From JBGTKH01 sp041744735 (GTDB lineage: Bacteria; Planctomycetota; Planctomycetia; Pirellulales; Pirellulaceae): 6,010 nt of DNA. The notes beneath the pieces were generated by a model that did no database searches, was not told the origin of the DNA, and was given only the letters and a program-made list of their open reading frames with translations. This document shows, in pieces, positions 1-5,228 of this stretch. Position 1 is the stretch's first letter. Each line of letters starts with the position of its first letter. The DNA lies in assembly GCA_041744735.1 (NCBI GenBank), contig JBGTKH010000465.1, positions 1 to 6,010 of the forward strand. The letters are read 5' to 3'. The position numbers and the translations under genes were made by a program.

Positions 1-1295
1 ACCGCCCATGACTCGACCAGCACACCGCCCGAGGCCGTGATGATATACTCGCTGCCGGCTTTCATAAAGCTGCACTGCGTCGAAACGGCTTTCGGGGCGT
101 TCCAGCTTTCGTATTCCAGCTCGCTATTGGCGCTGGTCAAAAGCGGCACACGGCAGTTGGCGCGGGTCATCAAGTCTTCCTTCTCGATCAAAGCGGCCAC
201 CACGCACAAGTCCATGATGTTCCGCAACTCACCGAACACCGTGTCGCGAGCCGATAGCTCGTCGTAATTCTCCGTCATCAGGTTCGCCCACTCTTGCGCG
301 ACCGGATTCTTGCGACCAGTGCTCTGCACGTTTCCGGCGGCGCCGATGAAATCGTCTTCGGTCATCGCCTTGACGCCCGGCCCGCGCAGCTCCCACGACA
401 AACCATCTTCGCTGCGGGCCAGCGGTTCGTAGTTACAAGCCAGCCACCAACGCGGCATCATGTTGTCCAGCTTCACGCGCTTCTGCTTCATCAGATCCAG
501 AAAACCGGGCAGGCCGGCCACGGGTGACTTGTCCAAGTTCATCGCGATCCGTTTCATGCGATAGTCGCTGGCCACCAGCACGCGCGCGAAGTGGCTGTCG
601 GCCGGCACGCCGGTGATCGTGACCACCTGCGGGCCCATTGCCTTTTCCATTCCCTTCACCGCGGCCAAGCTGAACGTCTTGACGCTGCGCAAGTAAGCCT
701 GCAACGCGTCGCGGCCTTCGGGCGTGGGATCGATCGAACAACTGATCGGACCGCGCCGCGATTCTTTGGCGGTACGAAAGGCCACGAGTAAATCATCGAG
801 CATGATCACGGGCCGGCCGGTGGTCACGCCGACGACGGTGGCACTCTCGTCAACTCGCCAGCCTTCGCCGGGCCCGGCTAGCACAATGTCATTCTGTTCG
901 GGATACACGAACACGTATTGAATGCGTTGAATGCCGGCCAGGTACTTCACGTCGTCAGGCAACTCGCCGTTATTGTGCACTAGTGCGTGTTCGATGGCGA
1001 CTTGCAGTCCACGCAAGGAAACCATGCGCAATTCCGTGGGCCGGTTCAACTCGTCGGGAGCCTTCTTCACATGTTCCTTCAAAAATGCCATCACCAAATC
1101 GATTTGTTCCGCCACGGGTTGCCCAACCACGCCGTCGGTATCGATCGAGATGCCGCCCACACCTTGATTGCGGAATCCGCAATTTCCGACTTGAGCGTGA
1201 GCGAAGCTGGCGGGAAGGGTGACTGCGGCGGCGAGCCACAGCGCCGCGAACATGCGGGCACGAACGCGACCGAGCGCGAATTTCTGAACGGACAT
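1..1295 (-). CDS. DUF1598-like secreted protein, C-terminus cut off by window edge
   Basis: Reading the minus strand from an ATG at 1293-1295 gives 431 codons without a stop, running off the left edge, so only the C-terminus is missing. The start is supported by AGGAG at 1304-1308, 8 bases upstream. Residues 1-34 look like a Sec signal peptide: basic residues at 5-14, hydrophobic stretch 15-31 and an AHA signal-peptidase site, cleavage expected after A34. An in-frame M15 would give a shorter signal peptide but lacks the Shine-Dalgarno. The mature part includes TELRMVSLRGL (88-97), IQYVFVYPEQNDIVLAGPGE (125-144), VVGVTTGRPVIMLDDLLVAF (154-173), CSIDPTPEGRDAL (186-198), VPADSHFARVLVASDYRMKR (230-249) and MMPRWWLACNYEPL (279-292). 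From memory this matches the planctomycete DUF1598 proteins; a profile search was not possible. No catalytic motif or lipobox is recognisable, so the function is unknown. It is probably periplasmic or exported. It diverges from the radical SAM gene. Confidence 0.82.
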   Translation of the reverse strand, partial: MSVQKFALGRVRARMFAALWLAAAVTLPASFAHAQVGNCGFRNQGVGGISIDTDGVVGQPVAEQIDLVMAFLKEHVKKAPDELNRPTELRMVSLRGLQVAIEHALVHNNGELPDDVKYLAGIQRIQYVFVYPEQNDIVLAGPGEGWRVDESATVVGVTTGRPVIMLDDLLVAFRTAKESRRGPISCSIDPTPEGRDALQAYLRSVKTFSLAAVKGMEKAMGPQVVTITGVPADSHFARVLVASDYRMKRIAMNLDKSPVAGLPGFLDLMKQKRVKLDNMMPRWWLACNYEPLARSEDGLSWELRGPGVKAMTEDDFIGAAGNVQSTGRKNPVAQEWANLMTENYDELSARDTVFGELRNIMDLCVVAALIEKEDLMTRANCRVPLLTSANSELEYESWNAPKAVSTQCSFMKAGSEYIITASGGVLVESWA

Positions 1296-1303
1296 GGCCT
1301 TTA

Positions 1304-1308
1304 CTCCT
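1304..1308 (-). promoter_or_regulatory. Shine-Dalgarno of the DUF1598-like gene
   Basis: Minus-strand AGGAG lies 8 bases before the ATG at 1293-1295. It decides the start in favour of M1 over the in-frame M15. Confidence 0.7.
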
Positions 1309-1440
1309 GAAAACGGTGGCTAGGGGAACCTGCCGCGCTTTGGTCACTGGCCACTTCTCTGTGTTCCTGGGGCCATACGTCCGACGCGCGGATATGGGTG
1401 GATACCCGAAGGCGATTCTCCGGGTGGAATCCATCAGTTA

Positions 1441-1469
1441 AGGATAGCTACGAAGCGACGAATTTGCAA
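1441..1469 (-). promoter_or_regulatory. Candidate sigma70-like promoter for the DUF1598-like gene
   Basis: On the minus strand, TTGCAA (1464-1469, 4 of 6 bases to TTGACA) is followed after exactly 17 bases by TATCCT (1441-1446, 4 of 6 to TATAAT). Transcription would begin near 1434, giving a leader of about 140 bases. The match is moderate and planctomycete promoters are poorly characterised. The imperfect direct repeat at 1467-1508 overlaps the -35 box and extends upstream of it, where an activator or repressor could sit. Confidence 0.35.
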
Positions 1470-1588
1470 GAAAACCGTGTCCGCGGCCAAGAAACCGGGT
1501 TTCCGCGAGATATCCGCCTGCTTCCATCGGGTTCGCGGACATTCCACATCCGCTGGTCACGCTAGGCGAGTGGTGCGAAGATAGAATC

Positions 1589-2674
1589 ATGACGCCGCAA
1601 AACCCTAAATTCAAAGGCCGCGGGGCGCCGGTTAACCCGCCGAATCGCTACGAACGGACTCGCGTGGAGGACGACTGGGAGCAGCTTGACGCGGCCGACG
1701 ACGAGTTGCCGGCCGGTGCCCGCGCGGTGCCGACCGAGTTCTTGCCGGATAAATCGCAGTCGTTGATCGTCGAGAATCACAGCCCCGACGTGCCGTTCCG
1801 CTTCAGCATGAATCCATATCGCGGCTGCGAGCATGGCTGTGCGTATTGTTACGCGCGGCCGGGACACGAGACGCTGGGGATGAACGCCGGACTGGATTTT
1901 GAAACCAAGGTTCTGGTGAAACACGACGCCGTGCGACTCTTGCGGCAGGAGTTAGCGAAACCGTCATGGCGCGGCGACGTGATTGCGCTGTCGGGAGTGA
2001 CCGATTGTTACCAGCCGGCCGAGCGGCGCTTTCGTCTGACGCGCGGCTTGCTGGAAGTAATGCTCGAAGCGCGGCAGCCGGTCGGCATCGTTACGAAGAA
2101 CGCACTCGTGCTGCGCGACTTGGACATTTTGCAGCCGATGGCCGAGCAGCATTTGGTGCACGTAAACCTAAGTGTCACGACGCTCGATAGTGAACTGGCG
2201 AGGACGATGGAGCCGCGCACTGCAACACCAGCGGCTCGCCTGCGAGCGATCCGCGATTTGAGCGCGGCCGGTGTACCGGCAAGGGTGATCGTGGCGCCGA
2301 TCATCCCCGGCTTGAACGATCATGAAATGCCGCAGATCTTGACCGCGGCGAAAGAGGCCGGAGCGCGCGCGGCAGCCTATGTTCTACTGCGTTTGCCGCT
2401 GGCCGTCGCGCCGATTTTTACGGCCTGGCTGGCCGAGTATCGCCCGCTGGCCAAAGAGCGCGTCGAGCAACTCATCCGCTCAACCCGCGGCGGCGAGCTA
2501 AACGATTCGCAATTTGGCAGCCGCATGCGTGGCAAAGGACCTTATGCCGACGGGATACGCCGCACGTTTCAAATGTTCACGAAGAAACTTGACCTAGATC
2601 AACCCTTGCCGCCGTTGGACAGCAGCCGCTTTCGCCCGCCGCGCAGCGCCGATGGGCAATTGTCACTGTTCTAA
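1589..2674 (+). CDS. Radical SAM protein, SplB/PA0069-like family
   Basis: This 361-residue protein carries a radical SAM cluster motif, NPYRGCEHGCAYCYAR, with C80, C84 and C87 in CxxxCxxC spacing. These would ligate a [4Fe-4S] cluster that cleaves S-adenosylmethionine to a 5'-deoxyadenosyl radical. The N-terminus (KGRGAPVNPPNRYERTR, residues 9-25), SGVTDCYQPAERRFRLTRGL, IVTKNALVLRDLDIL, VNLSVTTLD and VAPIIPGLND fit the group annotated as PA0069 family or COG1533 (SplB-like, 'DNA repair photolyase'). Its substrate is not established, so photolesion repair is only a family label. The last five residues, Q357-F361, are QLSLF, the consensus bacterial sliding-clamp-binding peptide, which suggests work at DNA. 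The start is the first ATG giving the family N-terminus; no clear Shine-Dalgarno precedes it. Its TAA lies in copy 1 of a 14-bp tandem duplication. It is convergent with the HEAT-repeat gene and probably monocistronic. Confidence 0.9.
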   Translation: MTPQNPKFKGRGAPVNPPNRYERTRVEDDWEQLDAADDELPAGARAVPTEFLPDKSQSLIVENHSPDVPFRFSMNPYRGCEHGCAYCYARPGHETLGMNAGLDFETKVLVKHDAVRLLRQELAKPSWRGDVIALSGVTDCYQPAERRFRLTRGLLEVMLEARQPVGIVTKNALVLRDLDILQPMAEQHLVHVNLSVTTLDSELARTMEPRTATPAARLRAIRDLSAAGVPARVIVAPIIPGLNDHEMPQILTAAKEAGARAAAYVLLRLPLAVAPIFTAWLAEYRPLAKERVEQLIRSTRGGELNDSQFGSRMRGKGPYADGIRRTFQMFTKKLDLDQPLPPLDSSRFRPPRSADGQLSLF

Positions 2675-2688
2675 TGTCACTGTTCTAA
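2661..2688. repeat. Perfect 14-bp tandem duplication across convergent gene ends
   Basis: TGTCACTGTTCTAA occurs twice back to back, at 2661-2674 and 2675-2688, with no mismatch. Copy 1 encodes the last three residues (SLF) and the TAA of the radical SAM gene. Copy 2 carries the minus-strand TAG (2685-2687) of the HEAT-repeat gene. A single copy would hold both stops overlapping within CTAA, so the duplication separated two formerly overlapping convergent ends without altering either protein. Perfect identity suggests a recent slippage event. Confidence 0.9.
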
Positions 2689-3065
2689 CGCGGCGGGCCG
2701 CTGGCCTTGCGGATTCTGAACATTGTGCGCTCGATCGCCAATTGCACGGCCGGGTCGCCGTCCGCAGAACGGGCCGCGGCCAAGTCATTTAAGTGTGGCT
2801 GCCCATCCGCGCCCAGTTCCGCAAGTGCTTCAGCCGCGGCAATACGGACTAGTTGATCCTCGTCCTTCAGCGCGGCCAACAGCGCGGGCACGGTCTCGGG
2901 ATGAACGTAACGTAAATCGCGGATTTCGCGAGCGGCGCGCAACCGGTCGGTCGTTTGTGCGCTTTGAAGTGCCTCGATCAAAGCCTCCTTGGCATCGATC
3001 TCACGCGGCCCGCCGCACCCTAGATATAACGGCAAACTTACGCCGATAAGCAAGCAGGCTTTCAT
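2685..3065 (-). CDS. Small HEAT-repeat protein, putative lipoprotein
   Basis: From the ATG at 3063-3065 the product is 126 residues. MKACLLIGVSLPLYLGCGG is a short lipoprotein-like signal with a possible lipidated C17. The lipobox (L-Y-L-G-C) is imperfect because the -3 residue is Tyr, so lipidation is probable but not certain. The rest is helical repeat sequence of the HEAT/PBS-lyase type: about 26-52 (KEALIEALQS...RLRAAREIRDL), 57-86 (ETVPALLAALKDEDQLVRIA, then AAEALAELGA) and a weaker third unit at 90-119 ending RTMFRIRK. Such folds bind proteins, and no enzymatic function is indicated. An in-frame GTG at 3075-3077 would add four residues and start 3 bases after the upstream stop. I prefer the ATG because it gives a cleaner signal peptide, although neither start has a clear Shine-Dalgarno. 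It lies downstream of the DUF1559 gene in the same direction and is probably co-transcribed and translationally coupled. Confidence 0.75.
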   Translation of the reverse strand: MKACLLIGVSLPLYLGCGGPREIDAKEALIEALQSAQTTDRLRAAREIRDLRYVHPETVPALLAALKDEDQLVRIAAAEALAELGADGQPHLNDLAAARSADGDPAVQLAIERTMFRIRKASGPPR

Positions 3066-3080
3066 CCGCGCGAGCACTAA

Positions 3081-4226
3081 CTAGTAATGCTGATCGGTGG
3101 CTGCGCCATCCGCCGGCAAAAGCAGATGGTCCCACACTTGGTCGTCGGTTCCCATTACGGCGTTCACGCCGATCTGGGGTCGATCGGGATCGCTAGTTTC
3201 TCGGCGCGAGATCGAACTCGAAATGGTCCTGGTGCTGCCATCCGCCAAGGCGACCGCCAGCGATCCGGCGTGGTTGCCCTGCACGCGCCAGTTGTTGCAC
3301 GTTGTCTGGCGGGCTTTACTCTGGAACATCCACGTATTGGGCAGCTTGTTCCAATCCACGCCGAAATTGTGAGAATGACGGAACTTGTAATCGCTCCAGA
3401 ACGAGAAGCGATACGTAAGGTCACAGTACCGCATGCCTTCGGCAAACAGGATCGTGTTGGACATGCCATCGGTCAACTCTGAGAACAACACGGGCTCGAA
3501 GGCGCCGCCCGGTTTGGTCCAGGCGTGAAAGTTGGCCTGATAGTTGGTCAACGACCAAGGTTGATTGTATCGCCAGTTCACTTTGCTCATGGGCGGCACA
3601 TTGCCTGGATCGGAATAGCACCGCAGAACGCGGAACGCCACGTCCGACGCCGCATCAACGCCTTTGTACTCATGCTGTGTGTCGTAGACTGGCGGCGTCC
3701 CGACCGCGGGGACCCAGGTGTTCGGCGGGCCAACCCACACGCTGGTGTTCGTCGTGCTGACTTCTTGAAAGTCATGTCCCACATGCTGCGTTGACGTCGA
3801 CGTGGTCGTCGTCGAGGTGGGCATCCAGTATCCGCCGTTGTTCTTCCAATAGCCGGGCTGATAGTTGGGGCTGGCTGGCGTGATGACGGTGCGGTTGGTA
3901 TTGCGGCCGAAGTCGCCACCGGTTCCGATGATGGTCTCATAGACGCCATTCTGTTCGACGTACGGCAGCAAGGGCACGAACCAACCTCCGCGGGCGCCTT
4001 GATTCACCTTCGGCGTCCAACCGAAATAGTTCGGCATGATGCGGTAATGGTTCTCGTGGTTGTTCGTGGCGAGCGCCAGTTGTTTGAGATTGTTCAAGCA
4101 CTCGGTCCGACGCGCCGATTCGCGTGCCGCTTGAACCGCCGGCATTAAAAGAGCCACCAAGATACCGATGATGGCGATGGCCACCAGCAATTCCACGAGC
4201 GTGAACCCGCGCCGAGACGTGCGCAT
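3081..4226 (-). CDS. DUF1559 pseudopilin-like protein (prepilin-type N-terminus, H-X9-DG motif)
   Basis: From the ATG at 4224-4226 the product is 381 residues. MRTSRRGFTLVELLVAIAII is a type IV prepilin N-terminus: prepilin peptidase should cut after G7 and methylate F8, with the conserved Glu at E12 and a hydrophobic helix to about residue 30. AARESARRTECLNNLKQLAL (33-52) is the standard continuation. Later family marks are LRCYSDP (201-207), SLTNYQANFHAW (225-236), LTDGMSNTILFAEG (251-264) and, near the end, NHAGSLAVALADGSTRTI, an H-X9-DG motif with H319 and D329-G330. A Thr/Ser run at 137-146 sits in the variable middle. The family is hugely paralogous in planctomycetes and presumed envelope-bound through type II secretion/type IV pilus-like machinery; its role is unknown. 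A TTG at 4236-4238 is in frame, but GAGG at 4233-4236 lies 6 bases before the ATG, so the ATG is preferred. It is first gene of a likely operon with the HEAT-repeat gene. Confidence 0.93.
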   Translation of the reverse strand: MRTSRRGFTLVELLVAIAIIGILVALLMPAVQAARESARRTECLNNLKQLALATNNHENHYRIMPNYFGWTPKVNQGARGGWFVPLLPYVEQNGVYETIIGTGGDFGRNTNRTVITPASPNYQPGYWKNNGGYWMPTSTTTTSTSTQHVGHDFQEVSTTNTSVWVGPPNTWVPAVGTPPVYDTQHEYKGVDAASDVAFRVLRCYSDPGNVPPMSKVNWRYNQPWSLTNYQANFHAWTKPGGAFEPVLFSELTDGMSNTILFAEGMRYCDLTYRFSFWSDYKFRHSHNFGVDWNKLPNTWMFQSKARQTTCNNWRVQGNHAGSLAVALADGSTRTISSSISRRETSDPDRPQIGVNAVMGTDDQVWDHLLLPADGAATDQHY

Positions 4227-4232
4227 GACAAC

Positions 4233-4236
4233 CCTC
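4233..4236 (-). promoter_or_regulatory. Shine-Dalgarno of the DUF1559 gene
   Basis: Minus-strand GAGG lies 6 bases before the ATG at 4224-4226. It overlaps the in-frame TTG at 4236-4238, which argues against that TTG being the start codon. Confidence 0.55.
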
Positions 4237-4295
4237 AAGCCACGAAGACTGCAACCGGAAAGGACGCCACAACCCGATAAAACGGACAGAAGACT

Positions 4296-4321
4296 CGCCC
4301 GACGCCGCCGACAATCGGGCG
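4296..4321 (-). promoter_or_regulatory. Possible hairpin in the DUF1559 mRNA leader
   Basis: CGCCCGA (4296-4302) and TCGGGCG (4315-4321) form a 7-bp perfect stem around a 12-base loop. It lies within the predicted leader, about 70 bases before the start codon and directly next to the 14-bp tandem repeat. There is no T-tract, so it is not an intrinsic terminator. In DNA this GC-rich, a stem of this length can arise by chance. Confidence 0.3.
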
Positions 4322-4322
4322 T

Positions 4323-4350
4323 ACCGGACTCGTCTGACCGGACTCGTTTG
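4323..4350. repeat. 14-bp near-perfect tandem repeat in the DUF1559 leader
   Basis: ACCGGACTCGTCTG (4323-4336) is followed directly by ACCGGACTCGTTTG (4337-4350), identical in 13 of 14 bases. It lies about 97-124 bases upstream of the DUF1559 start codon and just downstream of the predicted transcription start. That position would suit a repressor operator or a repeated RNA-binding site. It may equally be a neutral slippage product. Confidence 0.75.
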
Positions 4351-4359
4351 ATAGCTCAG

Positions 4360-4388
4360 AACATATCGCAGTCGCAGCGGAAAGTCAA
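4360..4388 (-). promoter_or_regulatory. Sigma70-like promoter for the DUF1559 operon
   Basis: On the minus strand, TTGACT (4383-4388, 5 of 6 bases to TTGACA) is followed after exactly 17 bases by TATGTT (4360-4365, 4 of 6 to TATAAT). Transcription should start near 4353, leaving a leader of roughly 127 bases that contains the 14-bp tandem repeat and the 7-bp hairpin. It lies in the gap downstream of the membrane-protein gene, so the DUF1559 operon would have its own promoter. This is the best promoter match I found in the window. Confidence 0.5.
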
Positions 4389-4464
4389 TCATTTCCGGAC
4401 GCGCGATGCAAGAATCTCGAGGGCCGTCGATGGCTGCACTCCAATGGCCGACGACGCGCGGTCA

Positions 4465-5046
4465 TTACAGAGCCGCCGCTTGCCGATCCGGTGTGCGTTT
4501 TTCGGCCAAAATCCAGCACATCGCCAGCCGCAGCAGCCAACAGGCCAGCACTGTTAGGGCTCCCGCAGCCAAGAAAAACAAAACGCCGATCGTGATTTCC
4601 GGCGGGCCCAGAAACAATCGCATCCCACCCACTCGACGGAAAAGCATCAACAGAGTAACCGCCGCGCTCATGCACAGTGCAGACGCGCCCATCATCACGA
4701 CCAAGGCGGCAGGCAGAAGAAACATGATGAGCGCTGCCCGCCGCCAGAAACCTCGGATGCCCAAACGGGAAAGCACGTGGACGCCTCCGCACCACATGGC
4801 GATGACCGCAAACACCAGGAATCCAAGAATCAGCATAAACACCCATTGCGGATCGTGCTCGACGTTTGCCACCACGACACCCAACGCGATCTGCAACTGA
4901 ATCAGCAGCCAGATGAAATCGGTGAGCATGAACTGCGTCGGGCGTTTCGACCCCACTATTGCCCGATCCAACGGCCGCAGGATCGCATGACCCACAACCG
5001 CCGCGACGAATGCCGCCAGCGCCAACACAAGGATGGCCGTGAACAT
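4465..5046 (-). CDS. Multi-pass membrane protein of unknown function
   Basis: The product is 193 residues from the ATG at 5044-5046. A full Shine-Dalgarno (AGGAGG, 5055-5060) lies 8 bases upstream. The frame stays open to 5121, but that extension is polar and unneeded. Hydrophobic segments lie at about 2-23, 41-61, 68-88, 103-136 (long, perhaps two passes or a hairpin) and 150-181, giving five or more membrane passes. The basic C-terminus (KRTPDRQAAAL) and the loop SRLGIRGFWRR are probably cytoplasmic by the positive-inside rule. Only short polar loops remain, and no catalytic motif is recognisable. RPTQFMLTDFIWLLIQLQIA at 35-54 loosely resembles the F-x-L-x-D-L-type entry into a membrane helix seen in many planctomycete membrane proteins; this comparison is from memory. 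The gene is on the same strand as the DUF1559 operon but 238 bases upstream and is divergent from rarA. I do not recognise the family. Confidence 0.8.
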   Translation of the reverse strand: MFTAILVLALAAFVAAVVGHAILRPLDRAIVGSKRPTQFMLTDFIWLLIQLQIALGVVVANVEHDPQWVFMLILGFLVFAVIAMWCGGVHVLSRLGIRGFWRRAALIMFLLPAALVVMMGASALCMSAAVTLLMLFRRVGGMRLFLGPPEITIGVLFFLAAGALTVLACWLLRLAMCWILAEKRTPDRQAAAL

Positions 5047-5054
5047 GCTTTCGT

Positions 5055-5060
5055 CCTCCT
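5055..5060 (-). promoter_or_regulatory. Strong Shine-Dalgarno of the membrane-protein gene
   Basis: Minus-strand AGGAGG lies 8 bases before the ATG at 5044-5046. It fixes the start there and argues against the upstream in-frame start at 5121. Confidence 0.85.
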
Positions 5061-5151
5061 GTGGCGATCGATGGCTATTCGACGATCGCACACTACCCGA
5101 CCGCGCGGGAAACTGGTTCAATGATTCAAAGCATTTCGAGCTTTAATACAC

Positions 5152-5224
5152 CGTAGCCGAAGTCGTGAGACTTCGGGCGTTTCGATCATCCGTCAAAATC
5201 CGAACTCTCACGAGTTCGGCTACG
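5152..5224. repeat. REPIN-like element: two inverted REP units
   Basis: Arm 1 (5152-5176) reads C, then GTAG (5153-5156), then the perfect hairpin CCGAAGTC-GTGA-GACTTCGG (5157-5176). Arm 2 (5200-5224), read on the minus strand, is C, GTAG (5220-5223), then CCGAACTC-GTGA-GAGTTCGG (5219-5200). Both stems are perfect 8 bp with the same GTGA loop. The arms match at 23 of 25 positions, and the two differences are a G-C to C-G swap inside the stem. A 23-base spacer (5177-5199) separates them. A GTAG tetranucleotide followed by a hairpin is the hallmark of REP elements mobilised by RAYT (TnpA-REP) HUH transposases, and an inverted pair is a REPIN/BIME. No RAYT gene lies in the window. Arm 2 ends 4 bases before the rarA start codon. 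Confidence 0.8.
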
Positions 5225-5228
5225 TGCC

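Larger units (their letters stand above)
1296..1588. other. Divergent intergenic region between the DUF1598-like and radical SAM genes
   Basis: This 293-base gap separates two start codons pointing outward. It holds a candidate minus-strand promoter (1441-1469). Next to it is an imperfect direct repeat: 1467-1486 and 1488-1508 share CAAGAAA, CCG and CCGCG in the same order. The second copy contains GAAACC-G-GGTTTC (1491-1503), a 6-bp inverted repeat with a one-base centre, which is too tight for an RNA hairpin but suits a dimeric DNA-binding protein. No small ORF with a convincing ribosome binding site, no RNA gene and no terminator is visible. On the plus side there is no clear Shine-Dalgarno before the radical SAM start and no good promoter pair. 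Confidence 0.6.

Noticed and set aside
970..1434. 154-codon minus-strand open frame across the start of the DUF1598-like gene
   Set aside because: It is in another frame of the same strand, is Arg/Ser-rich without domain signal, and overlaps a gene with a signal peptide and a good Shine-Dalgarno.
1491..1503. GAAACCGGGTTTC as an RNA hairpin or terminator
   Set aside because: The one-base centre is too small for an RNA loop and no T-tract follows. It is kept only as a possible DNA-binding palindrome.
1582..1587. TAGAAT just before the radical SAM start codon as a -10 box
   Set aside because: It lies one base before the ATG, so transcription would start inside the coding region, and no -35 is present at the right distance.
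4385..4900. Overlapping frames of about 150-164 codons at the membrane-protein locus
   Set aside because: Their translations are basic and low in structure. The alternative frame at 4465-5046 gives coherent membrane helices and has AGGAGG at the right spacing.
5047..5121. 25-residue N-terminal extension of the membrane protein
   Set aside because: The extension is polar and Ser/Arg-rich. A strong Shine-Dalgarno lies inside it, correctly placed for the internal ATG.
5144..5149. TAATAC as a -10 box for rarA
   Set aside because: No acceptable -35 occurs 16-18 bases upstream. A -10-like hexamer alone is too weak to annotate.
5152..5224. REPIN read as an intrinsic terminator or a CRISPR repeat pair
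   Set aside because: No T-tract follows either hairpin, and transcription diverges here so no gene end needs terminating. Only two units exist and they are inverted, unlike direct CRISPR repeats.
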